A DNA stretch of 38,922 nt from an uncultured Clostridium sp. (GCA_900542285.1 UQNF01000012.1:1-38922); one strand, 5' to 3'; shown: positions 25,496-33,217, counted from the first letter of the stretch. Notes: generated by a model from the sequence alone, not told the origin. Program-made: numbers and translations.

Positions 25496-25524
25496 TTGCA
25501 ATTTGTTTTGAGTTGTTGTATCAT
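25496..25524 (+). promoter_or_regulatory. Sigma-A promoter of tRNA-Ser
   Basis: TTGCAA (25496-25501) and TATCAT (25519-25524) are spaced by 17 bases, about 43 bases before the mature tRNA end. This fits a single-tRNA transcript closed by the terminator at 25665. Confidence 0.75.
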
Positions 25525-25566
25525 TATCAGGCACGATTGCGAGAGCAACGTTCGTTCATCCGGTGT

Positions 25567-25658
25567 GGAGAGATGGCTGAGTTTGGTCTAAGGCGCACGA
25601 CTGGAAATCGTGTATACGGGGAACCGTATCAAGGGTTCGAATCCCTTTCTCTCCGCCA
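25567..25658 (+). tRNA. tRNA-Ser, anticodon GGA
   Basis: Class II tRNA of 92 nt with encoded CCA. The acceptor stem GGAGAGA pairs with TCTCTCC (25648-25654), then discriminator G and CCA (25656-25658). The anticodon stem CACGA/TCGTG encloses the loop CTGGAAA with GGA at 25603-25605. The long variable arm has TACGG/CCGTA, and the T-loop is GTTCGAATC. It reads TCC and TCT codons. Confidence 0.97.
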
Positions 25659-25664
25659 GAAAAT

Positions 25665-25700
25665 AACCCACATTTGTCTACGACAAGTGTGGGTTCTTTT
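25665..25700 (+). terminator. Terminator after tRNA-Ser
   Basis: A 14-bp stem with one wobble pair (25665-25678 with 25682-25695) and a 3-nt loop is followed by CTTTTC. It lies seven bases after the tRNA CCA end. Confidence 0.88.
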
Positions 25701-25704
25701 CAAC

Positions 25705-25801
25705 GAAATAAATCCCTAACGGGATTTGTCGAATACACTTCGTGCGTGGAATATTGCTTCGCAATGTGAAATGCGCTGCGGCGCGTGGGAGGATTTATTT
25801 C
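25705..25801. repeat. 97-bp palindromic element with four mini-hairpins
   Basis: The element is bounded by 11-bp perfect inverted repeats (25705-25715 GAAATAAATCC and 25791-25801). Inside are four short hairpins: AAATCCC/GGGATTT (25710-25727), CAC/GTG (25736-25744), ATTGC/GCAAT with loop TTC (25753-25765) and GCGC/GCGC (25773-25784). They are separated by near-identical 7-nt linkers GTCGAAT, GTGGAAT and GTGAAAT. It encodes nothing. The layout suggests a non-autonomous dispersed repeat. Its right arm supplies the stop codon of the HD-domain gene. Confidence 0.75.
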
Positions 25802-26094
25802 ATTTCACTTGATGCGACAGCATCAAACCCCAAACGCTCCAAGATTTCTTTCGCCGCAGCCGGCCCCTCCTGCTCCTGTAACTTTCCGCCGCAGGATCCG
25901 TATTTCTTTTCCGCAGGCTTTATCCCAATATCATGCACATATGCCGCCGCTTCCAGTATTCGCATGGTTTTTTCTTCCACATGTTCCAGTTCGCCGATCA
26001 GCTTTGCAAAAGAATGTACCTTGACAAGATGTTGGATGCGTTTGGCATCTCCGGCGAAATAATTGATCATCTCCAGAAAAAGATCATTCAACAT
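25795..26094 (-). pseudogene. Truncated HD-domain protein
   Basis: The 99-aa product starts like HD-type phosphohydrolases found beside hcp genes in Clostridia (DAKRIQHLVKVHSFAKLIG, then AAAYVHDIGIKPAEKKYG, GKLQEQEGP). It stops after LERLGFDAVASSEMK. Relatives I recall are around 170 aa and continue with a second His-rich motif (GHHHTY) and a final Asp; these are missing here. The stop TAA lies in the terminal repeat of the palindromic element, so its insertion plausibly removed the 3' half. The start at 26094 has AAAGGG eight bases upstream; an ATG at 26121 overlaps the regulator stop without a ribosome site. Possibly still a stable small protein. Confidence 0.65.
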
Positions 26095-26117
26095 AAATAA
26101 ATCCCTTTCAAACAATA

Positions 26118-26777
26118 TCATTTCAGCTCAAAATGGTTTTTGTCGAACTGCAGTATTCCTTCATCCCTCATCTTACAAAGCTCATTTGACATTGCGCTCC
26201 GATCGACGGATAGGAAATCGGCAAGCTGCTGACGGCTGAACGGAATATCAAAAGAGGAACTTCCTTTCTTCAGGGACTGTTCGGATAGATAGGACAAAAG
26301 CCTTTCACGGGTAGTTCGCTGTGACATATGCTCCAGCTTTTGCGTCAGCATCCTATTCTTTGAAGCCAAAACAGCAAGCAGGTTCCGGACAAGCCTCTCA
26401 TGAAAGCGGCAGCCGGACGGACACATGGTTAAGATCCGGTTAATATCGAGAAAAAGCACGACGCTCGGTTTTACAGCCACCGCATTATTCAGTATCTCTT
26501 CACCGCCAAGACAAGCGTACACTTCACCGAACAGCTCGCCTTCCGAAACCTCGCTCAAAATGCTTTGATTCCCCCAATAATCCACCTTCTGGATGTGGAC
26601 ACGCCCTTCCAGCAGCACAGCGACGGAAGCAATGCGTTCGCCTCTTCGAAATACATAATCACCCTTTTGATAGCTATGTTTGACAGCAGACAGACATTCC
26701 AGCATTGCACCCATCTCGTTTTCTGTGATTCCATAAAAAAGCTTTGTGCGCTTAAGCAGCGCAAAATTTTCTATCAT
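26118..26777 (-). CDS. Crp/Fnr-family regulator, probable control of hcp
   Basis: The 219-aa protein has an N-terminal cyclic-nucleotide-binding-like barrel (KGDYVFRRGERIASVAVLLEGRVHI, GELFGEVYACLGG) and a C-terminal winged helix (FSRQQLADFLSVDRSAMSNELCKMRDEGIL). There is no N-terminal Fnr-type Cys set, so sensing may be by haem or another ligand, as in HcpR regulators of nitrosative stress. It is transcribed divergently from ferredoxin-hcp, the usual place for HcpR. GAAAGGG lies just before the ATG. An inverted repeat at 26791-26804 lies in its own leader, consistent with autoregulation. Confidence 0.85.
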   Translation of the reverse strand: MIENFALLKRTKLFYGITENEMGAMLECLSAVKHSYQKGDYVFRRGERIASVAVLLEGRVHIQKVDYWGNQSILSEVSEGELFGEVYACLGGEEILNNAVAVKPSVVLFLDINRILTMCPSGCRFHERLVRNLLAVLASKNRMLTQKLEHMSQRTTRERLLSYLSEQSLKKGSSSFDIPFSRQQLADFLSVDRSAMSNELCKMRDEGILQFDKNHFELK

Positions 26778-26790
26778 TTTTGCCCTTTCC

Positions 26791-26804
26791 GTTGTATAAA
26801 CAAC
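26791..26804. promoter_or_regulatory. Candidate Crp/Fnr-type operator GTTGT-ATAA-ACAAC
   Basis: A perfect 5-4-5 inverted repeat in the divergent region between the regulator and ferredoxin-hcp. It overlaps a second repeat, AAACAA-N5-TTGTTT (26798-26814). It is downstream of the regulator's own -10, and would be centred 41.5 bases before a start at 26839 for the ferredoxin gene, the class II activator position. That start is inferred from a weak TATCCT box. Confidence 0.5.
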
Positions 26805-26819
26805 AGACTTGTTTTATTT

Positions 26820-26848
26820 ATTATAGTATCCTCTGTTCACAAAGTCAA
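26820..26848 (-). promoter_or_regulatory. Sigma-A promoter of the Crp/Fnr regulator gene
   Basis: On the minus strand TTGACT (26848-26843) and TATAAT (26825-26820) are 17 bases apart. It gives a leader of about 35 nt that contains the inverted repeats. Confidence 0.85.
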
Positions 26849-26901
26849 TACAATCAAAGGGCTGCGGACAATATCCCGGCTGCTTTGGAACGGAGGAAAA
26901 A

Positions 26902-27597
26902 ATGATACGAAGAATCATCCAAATAGATGAAGATAAGTGCAACGGCTGTGGGATCTGCGCAGACACTTGCCATGAGGGAGCCATCGGTATGGTAAACGGG
27001 AAAGCTCGGCTCCTGCGTGATGACTACTGTGACGGCCTGGGTGACTGTCTCCCTGCCTGCCCGACAGGTGCGATTTCCTTTGTTGAACGGGAAGCTGCCG
27101 CCTATGATGAAGATGCTGTAAAGGCTGCCAAGAAAAAGAGTATTCCCTGCGGATGCCCCGGCACAGCCGTAAAGCAGATCCACCGCATGCATGAATGCTG
27201 TTCCGTTTCCGAAAGCGGAGCTGTCAGCAGTCGGTTGTCGCAATGGCCGGTACAGATAAAGCTGGTACCAGTGAACGCACCTTATTTAGAAGGAGCGGAT
27301 CTGTTGATCGCTGCTGACTGTACCGCTTACGCATATGGAGATTTCCATAACAGATTCATTCGGGATAGGATCACTCTCATTGGATGCCCCAAGCTTGACA
27401 GCGCGGACTACGCTGAGAAGCTTGCAGCAATCATCCGCGAAAACGATATTAAGAGCGTAACTGTCGTGCGCATGGAAGTGCCCTGCTGCGGCGGACTGGA
27501 AAATGCCGTAAAAGCCGCATTGCAGTCCGGAGGCAAATCCATACCGTTGCATGTAGTGACCGTTAGTACGGACGGACGCATTTTATCAGAAATATAA
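26902..27597 (+). CDS. Ferredoxin-like iron-sulfur protein of the hcp operon
   Basis: Probable electron donor to Hcp. The 231-aa protein begins with a ferredoxin domain: cluster I has CNGCGICADTC (Cys13-23), and cluster II has Cys43, 49 and 53 but Leu at the fourth position (YCDGLGDCLPACP), so it may hold a [3Fe-4S] or a differently ligated cluster. A middle Cys segment (IPCGCPG, HECC) and a conserved C-terminal domain follow (SRLSQWPVQIKLVPVNAPY, LLIAADCTAYAYG, LIGCPKLD, VPCCGGL). GGAGG lies five to six bases before the ATG. hcp follows 34 bases later. Confidence 0.87.
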   Translation: MIRRIIQIDEDKCNGCGICADTCHEGAIGMVNGKARLLRDDYCDGLGDCLPACPTGAISFVEREAAAYDEDAVKAAKKKSIPCGCPGTAVKQIHRMHECCSVSESGAVSSRLSQWPVQIKLVPVNAPYLEGADLLIAADCTAYAYGDFHNRFIRDRITLIGCPKLDSADYAEKLAAIIRENDIKSVTVVRMEVPCCGGLENAVKAALQSGGKSIPLHVVTVSTDGRILSEI

Positions 27598-27631
27598 AAA
27601 TAGAAGTAACAGTCTTATCGATGATGCAAAG

Positions 27632-29227
27632 ATGAAAAAGGAAATGTTTTGTTTTCAGTGCGAACAGACTGCCGGATGTACCGGCTGCACCGGACAGATC
27701 GGGGTGTGCGGAAAAGAATCAAGCATTGCAGAATTGCAGGATGAGCTTACCGGAGCCCTGATCGGTCTGGCGCGGGCATCAGACGGGAAAACGCTTACCA
27801 AGAGCACCCATAGAGCGATGCTCGAAGGGCTTTTCACCACGATCACCAATGTCAGCTTCAGCGAAGAGGCTATACGGGAACAGATTGCAGCCGTGAAGAG
27901 AGAAAAAGAGGTTCTTATCCCGGGATGCAGCGCATGCGCCCAGCCGTGCGGCAGGAATAACGATTATGATATGAAGCATCTTTGGAATGCAGAGGAGGAC
28001 ATCCGTTCCGTAAAATCCCTTATTCTGTTCGGCCTGAGGGGAATGGCTGCTTATGCTTATCATGCTTTGATGCTCGGTTATACGGATGAGGAAGTGAATG
28101 CCTTTTTCTATGAGGGACTGTTCGCAGTGGGTGAAAGCTGGGATATGGAACGGCTTCTGCCCATTGCCCTTAAAGTCGGTGAAACAAATCTGAAATGCAT
28201 GGCATTATTGGATAAAGCAAATTCCGAAACATTCGGCGATCCGACCCCGACAACCGTCCCTCTGAAAATAGAAAAAGGGCCGTTTATCGTAATCAGTGGA
28301 CATGATTTGAAAGACCTTCAACTCCTTCTGGAGCAGACCGAGGGTATGGGTATCAATATCTATACAAACGGTGAAATGCTGCCCGCTCATGCTTATCCAA
28401 AATTAAAATCCTATTCTCACCTTAAGGGAGACTTTGGTACAGCATGGCATAACCAGCAGAATGAATTTGCCGATATTCCTGCTCCTATCCTCTTTACAAC
28501 GAATTGCCTAATGCCGCCGAAAGCCGACTATGCTGACCGTGTATTCACGACCGGAATTGTCGCCTATCCGGGCGCTGTACATATCGGAAAGGACAAGGAT
28601 TTTTCGCCGGTTATTAATAAAGCACTGGCGCTCGGAGGATATTCGGAAGCTAAAGAGTTTACCGGGATCAACGGCGGAAAAACCGTTACAACAGGATTTG
28701 CTCATAACGCCGTATTATCCGTTGCGGATGCTATCGTCGATGCCGTAAAGACCGGCGAATTAAAGCACATATTCCTCGTTGGCGGATGTGACGGTGCACG
28801 TTCTGGCCGCAGCTATTATACTGAATTTGTGAAACAGACTCCTGCCGACACGGCTGTGCTCACGCTTGCCTGCGGAAAATTTCGCTTTAACGACATGGAT
28901 CTAGGAACAGTCGGCGGACTGCCCCGCATCATGGATATGGGTCAGTGCAATGATGCGTATAGCGCGATCAAATTGGCGTTTGCTCTTTCTGAAGCTTTCG
29001 GCTGTGGGGTGAACGACCTGCCATTGACGCCGGTGCTTTCATGGTACGAGCAGAAAGCAGTCTCTATTCTGCTTACGATTCTGCATCTTGGCATGAAAAA
29101 CATCTACTTAGGACCGACTATCCCGGCATTTATTTCGCCGGGTGTGTTGGAGTTTCTAATCAACAGCTATGACATCCATCCGATAAGCACCCCGGAAGCC
29201 GATTTGGCGCAGATTTTGAAGCAATAG
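27632..29227 (+). CDS. hcp: Hydroxylamine reductase (hybrid cluster protein)
   Basis: Reduces hydroxylamine to ammonia in vitro and takes part in nitric oxide detoxification in anaerobes; cytosolic. The 531-aa protein has the N-terminal [4Fe-4S] motif MFCFQCEQTAGCTGCTG with Cys7, 10, 19 and 26, the spacing of the class found in strict anaerobes. The hybrid-cluster region has TTNCLMPP, VGGCDGARSGRSYY, LACGKFRFND and a C-terminal NIYLGPTIPAF. The ATG at 27632 lacks a clear ribosome site; coupling to the ferredoxin gene is possible. Confidence 0.95.
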   Translation: MKKEMFCFQCEQTAGCTGCTGQIGVCGKESSIAELQDELTGALIGLARASDGKTLTKSTHRAMLEGLFTTITNVSFSEEAIREQIAAVKREKEVLIPGCSACAQPCGRNNDYDMKHLWNAEEDIRSVKSLILFGLRGMAAYAYHALMLGYTDEEVNAFFYEGLFAVGESWDMERLLPIALKVGETNLKCMALLDKANSETFGDPTPTTVPLKIEKGPFIVISGHDLKDLQLLLEQTEGMGINIYTNGEMLPAHAYPKLKSYSHLKGDFGTAWHNQQNEFADIPAPILFTTNCLMPPKADYADRVFTTGIVAYPGAVHIGKDKDFSPVINKALALGGYSEAKEFTGINGGKTVTTGFAHNAVLSVADAIVDAVKTGELKHIFLVGGCDGARSGRSYYTEFVKQTPADTAVLTLACGKFRFNDMDLGTVGGLPRIMDMGQCNDAYSAIKLAFALSEAFGCGVNDLPLTPVLSWYEQKAVSILLTILHLGMKNIYLGPTIPAFISPGVLEFLINSYDIHPISTPEADLAQILKQ

Positions 29228-29232
29228 AGCTA

Positions 29233-29268
29233 ATATGTAAAGGGTGGTTTCTACCATCTAATACATAT
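29233..29268. terminator. Possible hairpin after hcp
   Basis: ATATGTA (29233-29239) pairs with TACATAT (29262-29268), enclosing a smaller GGTGG/CTACC stem. No U-tract follows, so this may instead mark the border region of the mobile element. The rest of the gap up to tnpV holds only the tnpV ribosome site. Confidence 0.35.
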
Positions 29269-29368
29269 GACTGCGGCTCATTTGTGGTGAATTGAAAAGC
29301 AGTTGTAGGAAAGGAGCAGAAAAGCCTTATAACCGCTACAAATTCAACGCAGAAAGGAGCTGTTGCTT

Positions 29369-29740
29369 ATGAAATCTCTATTTGAGGGAATGGGCGGTAC
29401 ATATCGTCAAGTGGGCGATTATCTCATCCCAAACCTTGTTTTGCCAGATGACGGCGATTATCAGATCGGCAAATATTGGCGTATGCGCCGCAGCTATCTG
29501 AAAGAACACCGAAAAATTCTTTACACCAATTATGTGATGGAGGGTACGCTGTTCAAGCATTTGTCCGAAATCGACCAAGCCTGTAACGAACGTATGGAAA
29601 TCATCGTTCCCGCTATGGCGAAGCAGGAGGGCGTGACCGAAGCACTCAAAGCGGCTGACCAAATGGAATGGGTACGCCGCATGAATAGCATCCGTAACCG
29701 TGCGGAAGAAATCATTTTAACCGAACTTGTATATGTTTAA
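29369..29740 (+). CDS. tnpV: Transposon-encoded protein TnpV
   Basis: Accessory protein of Tn4451-type elements with no established biochemical role. The 123-aa product matches the family pattern I recall: GGTYRQVGDYLIPNL, YGKYWRMRR-like YQIGKYWRMRRSYLKEHRK, then TNYVMEGTLFKHLSEIDQ and a C-terminal AEEIILTELVY. The ATG at 29369 lies nine bases after AAGGAG; an upstream TTG is only three bases from it and is unlikely. It is closed by a strong terminator shared with the convergent neighbour. Confidence 0.82.
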   Translation: MKSLFEGMGGTYRQVGDYLIPNLVLPDDGDYQIGKYWRMRRSYLKEHRKILYTNYVMEGTLFKHLSEIDQACNERMEIIVPAMAKQEGVTEALKAADQMEWVRRMNSIRNRAEEIILTELVYV

Positions 29741-29743
29741 TCG

Positions 29744-29781
29744 AATGCCCGTTATCGGCTGTATGGCTGATAACGGGCATT
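29744..29781. terminator. Bidirectional terminator between tnpV and the AlbA gene
   Basis: A perfect 13-bp stem (29744-29756 with 29769-29781) between two convergent genes, with ATCTTTATG on the plus side and a T-poor minus side. It sits four bases after the tnpV stop. Confidence 0.75.
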
Positions 29782-29785
29782 ATCT

Positions 29786-31243
29786 TTATGCTTTAGGTAC
29801 AACAAACTTATACTTACCTTTTCCGAAACCGCTGACAGGCTCAATCAAATCTGCATTTTTCAGCTTTGTAATAAGATTGCCTGCGGCAGTAACAGAATCA
29901 TTTGTGATAGCGGCTATGTCGGAACGACCAAAAATGCCGTCAACACCCATATTTGAAAATACCGCTTTTGCCTTTGCAATCGTAGCTTGGCTTGCGTTCA
30001 GTTTATCAATCGCAACCTCAATCGCAAGATGATCGGGAGCAATCGCAACATTTTCGTCCTCGATCGCAGCCTTAGTTGCGTTTATTGCTGTTCCATAATT
30101 CAAGTTATACAGCGTAACTTGGAACGAGCTTGCATCAGAAAAAAACTTCGGCTCCAATTCGTCACGGTAATTGTGGGCGGCACGGTAAGATTCTGTGATC
30201 TTCTTAAAACCGCTGCCTTGACGCTCCATATAACCCAATCTGCCAAAAATGTCAGCAAGAACGGGATTGCGGCGTGTGGAAGAAATGTTGGAAATATCTC
30301 TTTCCTGTATCCGTGTGCCGTCTGCCATACCACCAGGAGAAGTAATGGTAAGACGGTCATCGTAAATGTCGATATGGACTTCACTGCCCAAAATCAGATA
30401 GTCACGGTGGATCAGCGCATTGACAAGAGCTTCAAAAACGCTTCGCTCACAGTAATCGGGCATTTCAATACGGGAGTTGGCGGTTTTCTTCCAACGGGTT
30501 TTCATATTCCGCTTTACGAAGCCTACGCCTTCGTTGAGCAGAATTATCAAGCTGCCGGAATACTCTGCGCTGTCGAGCGCATCCACCATACCACCACTTT
30601 TATCAAGACCGTTCCATCGGGTACAGAACAGACGGGAGTGCTTGATGGGAGCATCATCCGCAAGCAGTGCGCCTGCGTTGGTCAGCTTGCCGTGTTCATC
30701 CCGCATTTCAAAGGAATCAAACAGCTTTTCCACCATGCTGTTGCCCGTCCAAGCCTTGTAGCGTTCACGGAGTTTGGAAAAGGCATAGTCCTTAAAATCG
30801 TACTCGGAGTCCAGCGCATCATAGGTGCGGTTCATACCTTTGAGCAAAAGCTGATTCAATACATACGACGGAGCAATTACGCTTTCGTTGCCGATACGGA
30901 TGTAGGCTTCCGTAATGCCATCTGCCTTGTAGTAATACGGTGTGGAGCGTCCTGCGGAAACGGACAGCACAAGAATGTCCTTGCCGTTCTCTCGTTCGGG
31001 TGCAAGGATAAAGTTCGGGTATGGCGTGATACGCTCCTTAATCAAGCGGCTGATCGTCTCCGCATCGGTCTGTGCGTCAGCCAAGCCGATTACGTTTCTG
31101 TCGTTATCAATGCCGAAAAAGAGAGTGCCGTCGATACCATTGGCAAAGGCGCTGACACTTTTGAGCCAGCTTTTCGGCTTCTTTACTCCTAAAGCAACCT
31201 TGAAATCACATTCCGTTGCTTCTGCAATCCATCTGTCTATCAT
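29786..31243 (-). CDS. AlbA_2/Schlafen-type ATP-binding protein
   Basis: Member of the AlbA_2 (Schlafen-like, formerly AAA_4) family often carried by mobile elements; taken to be a nucleic-acid-associated regulator, role unproven. The 485-aa protein has an AlbA_2 domain (residues 9-125; FKVALGVKKPKSWLKSVSAFANG, LFFGIDNDRNVIGL) and a GHKL-like HATPase_c_4 segment (ALVNALIHRDY, IYDDRLTITSPGGM) followed by RRNPVLADIFGRLGYMERQGSGF. The C-terminus looks winged-helix-like. The ATG at 31243 has AAAGGA nine bases upstream; the open frame's extra 38 codons overlap the previous gene without a ribosome site. It forms an operon with the next upstream gene. Confidence 0.82.
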   Translation of the reverse strand: MIDRWIAEATECDFKVALGVKKPKSWLKSVSAFANGIDGTLFFGIDNDRNVIGLADAQTDAETISRLIKERITPYPNFILAPERENGKDILVLSVSAGRSTPYYYKADGITEAYIRIGNESVIAPSYVLNQLLLKGMNRTYDALDSEYDFKDYAFSKLRERYKAWTGNSMVEKLFDSFEMRDEHGKLTNAGALLADDAPIKHSRLFCTRWNGLDKSGGMVDALDSAEYSGSLIILLNEGVGFVKRNMKTRWKKTANSRIEMPDYCERSVFEALVNALIHRDYLILGSEVHIDIYDDRLTITSPGGMADGTRIQERDISNISSTRRNPVLADIFGRLGYMERQGSGFKKITESYRAAHNYRDELEPKFFSDASSFQVTLYNLNYGTAINATKAAIEDENVAIAPDHLAIEVAIDKLNASQATIAKAKAVFSNMGVDGIFGRSDIAAITNDSVTAAGNLITKLKNADLIEPVSGFGKGKYKFVVPKA

Positions 31244-31262
31244 AAAATCGTTTCCTTTCCCA

Positions 31263-32165
31263 TCATTCCTTCTTTTCTTTCGTTCTGCTCTTATACACGT
31301 TATACTTGTTCTTGCACTGTGGGCTGCAGAAGATCGCACTCGGTCTGCTTGCCACAAAGGTTTGCAAACAATGCTTGCAGATGCGGATGGGCTTTTCCGT
31401 ATCGGTCAGCATAAAGCTGAACATCATCTGCACACCAAGCATAAGGGAGTGGAAATCCCATACAATCGTCGGCTTGTCAAGCAGAGCAATACGATAGGTC
31501 GGTGCAATGCCGCCAAAGGCTTCCATGCCCTGCTGCATCAAAAGCCGCTGTTCGGGAGTCATGGTATCGTAGTCCTCATAGAACAGCACGGAGGTCAGAT
31601 AGATAAAGGCAATATCGATAAACTGCTGCTTTATCCACTCATAGCGTTCGGCATACTCACGCTGAAAGCTCATATTGACTGCCATGGGCTTGTCTGTCAT
31701 GGTCATGGCCAGCGCCATCATAATGCGGTCATTCTGAATATTCCACATGGACTCTACGCCACGCTTGATAACATCCAGCTTATCAAAGGGAAAGAACAAA
31801 TCCAGATAGTCCTCCGTGGACATGGTTTCCTCTTTGATGAAATGATTCTTCGGCAGATACACCGCTTCATAGTCCATAAAGCTTGGCGTGGTCGGAAGCG
31901 CAGTCATCAGACCAAACAGGCCGTACTTTACGGCAAATTGCTGAATTGCCTTTTGAATTTCAGCATCCGGCTTCTTGCTCATGCCCATACGCCCGATGTT
32001 AATAGCATCCAAGACGATCCGCTGATACTCGCTCAGCGGGTCGTAAATGCTCGGCTGCGCCGTTTTCGTAGGTGTAAGGAACAGAGTGCCGTCCTCCGCC
32101 GCTTTCCATTCATATTCACTATATCGCACCCAGTTGGAACTGGTACGTTCAAAAAGGTGTTTCAT
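31263..32165 (-). CDS. Unknown protein with C-terminal zinc ribbon
   Basis: I do not recognise this 300-aa protein with certainty. Most of it has no clear motif. The C-terminus has a CKHC...FCSPQCK zinc-ribbon pattern (CKHCLQTF then FCSPQCKNKYNVYKSR), similar in style to the ribbons at the end of the recombinase in this element. GGAGGG lies eight bases before the ATG. Its own promoter lies in the end of the upstream gene, and the AlbA gene follows after 19 bases. It may be an element regulator or DNA-binding protein, which is inference. Confidence 0.7.
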   Translation of the reverse strand: MKHLFERTSSNWVRYSEYEWKAAEDGTLFLTPTKTAQPSIYDPLSEYQRIVLDAINIGRMGMSKKPDAEIQKAIQQFAVKYGLFGLMTALPTTPSFMDYEAVYLPKNHFIKEETMSTEDYLDLFFPFDKLDVIKRGVESMWNIQNDRIMMALAMTMTDKPMAVNMSFQREYAERYEWIKQQFIDIAFIYLTSVLFYEDYDTMTPEQRLLMQQGMEAFGGIAPTYRIALLDKPTIVWDFHSLMLGVQMMFSFMLTDTEKPIRICKHCLQTFVASRPSAIFCSPQCKNKYNVYKSRTKEKKE

Positions 32166-32219
32166 AAGTAAAACCCTCCGCTATCTATTGTAACCCCAAT
32201 AACTCTAATTCATATTAAC

Positions 32220-32248
32220 ATTATACTATTTCTGTACTTCTGTATCAA
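32220..32248 (-). promoter_or_regulatory. Sigma-A promoter inside the end of the acidic-protein gene
   Basis: On the minus strand TTGATA (32248-32243) and TATAAT (32225-32220) are spaced by 17 bases. The -35 box and spacer are the last seven codons and the stop (VDTEVQK, TAG) of the gene at 32226-33140. It drives the zinc-ribbon and AlbA genes. Confidence 0.85.
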
Positions 32249-33140
32249 CCGCTTTTCCGATGTCTGATAAAAAAGCCTTTTCCACCAAGGTCATTGGCAG
32301 CTGCTTTTCCGCCTTATCCGTAAGGGCGGAAAGCAGCTCTTTTCGTATCTTTTTCATCATTGTGTTGCGTATCTTGCGGATGTTGCGGTCACTCTGCTGT
32401 CGTATAGCGGCAATCCTTGTGGAACTGAACAGCCGGACAGCCCACAGGAACAGCAGTTCTTTGTGATCCTCTTTCAGCTCCAACAGGATTTCAGACAGAT
32501 ATTCCTCTGTCACAAGCTCGTGTATATCGTAAGGGCAATAGAAAATTGCGTCAATGAAATCGCCCTTGCGTATCTGCTTTTCCAGAACATCATTCAGCGT
32601 ATCCGGGAAAAAGAGTTCATTGGCGGATGCACCGTAATCAAGAGGAACATCGTCACCGCTGCGGCTGAGTTCGTGATAGCGTTCTCTGCGCTCCCGGTTG
32701 GCGTCCAGCTTGTCCCACCAAGCAATCACATTCTCAAAATCCCGTTGTGTTCGGGCAGCATCCTCCAGACGGGCAAGTGCTTCTGCCCGCAGTTCCCGTT
32801 TCAGCTTTTTGCGTTCTGGTTCCTCGTCCCCGGCATCGTCCTCAAAGGGATGTTCTGCGGCATCGGCTTCCAGTCTGTCTATGATATTCTGCTCCAGAGC
32901 GATCTGCCGCTGTGCCTGTTCCGCTGCATCAGCTTCTGCTTCCTCCGGGTAGCTTTCGTCGCTGCTGTCCTCGGTATCTTTCTTCTTTCGCTTCCGTTTA
33001 GGTTTGTCGGGAGGATTGTCTATCTCGGCATCCACGGCATCTTCGTCGTCCCAGAGGGCGTTTTCATCTTCTTCCTCGTCATCATCTATGTACTCAAAAT
33101 CGTCGGCTTCATCTTCATATCTGTAATCATCCTCAAACAC
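32226..33140 (-). CDS. Acidic hypothetical protein of the mobile element
   Basis: Unrecognised 304-aa protein. The first 45 residues are strongly acidic (YEDEADDFEYIDDDEEED), followed by a basic patch (KPKRKRKKK), a Glu/Ala-rich probable coiled coil (about 70-140), and a more ordered C-terminal half (FFPDTLNDVLEKQIRKGDFIDAIFYCP; LLFLWAVRLFSSTRIAAIRQ). I prefer GTG at 33140, eight bases after GGGAGG. A GTG at 33149 lies within that ribosome site. It ends with TAG, so amber is also a normal stop in this element. Function unknown. Confidence 0.68.
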   Translation of the reverse strand: MFEDDYRYEDEADDFEYIDDDEEEDENALWDDEDAVDAEIDNPPDKPKRKRKKKDTEDSSDESYPEEAEADAAEQAQRQIALEQNIIDRLEADAAEHPFEDDAGDEEPERKKLKRELRAEALARLEDAARTQRDFENVIAWWDKLDANRERRERYHELSRSGDDVPLDYGASANELFFPDTLNDVLEKQIRKGDFIDAIFYCPYDIHELVTEEYLSEILLELKEDHKELLFLWAVRLFSSTRIAAIRQQSDRNIRKIRNTMMKKIRKELLSALTDKAEKQLPMTLVEKAFLSDIGKAVDTEVQK

Positions 33141-33217
33141 CGCAGACACCTCCCATCAAAAATATTTTTGAAATTTTCTGCAATTCTCCGTAAAAACAGT
33201 TCCGCTAAACACCCCAT
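33086..33217 (-). CDS. Possible 43-aa leader ORF
   Basis: An ATG at 33217 with AGGAG four to five bases upstream opens a 43-codon frame that overlaps the start of the acidic-protein gene in another frame. The product is Cys- and Arg-containing (DGRCLRCLRM) with no recognised motif. It could be a leader peptide or chance. Confidence 0.25.
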   Translation of the reverse strand: MGCLAELFLRRIAENFKNIFDGRCLRCLRMITDMKMKPTILST

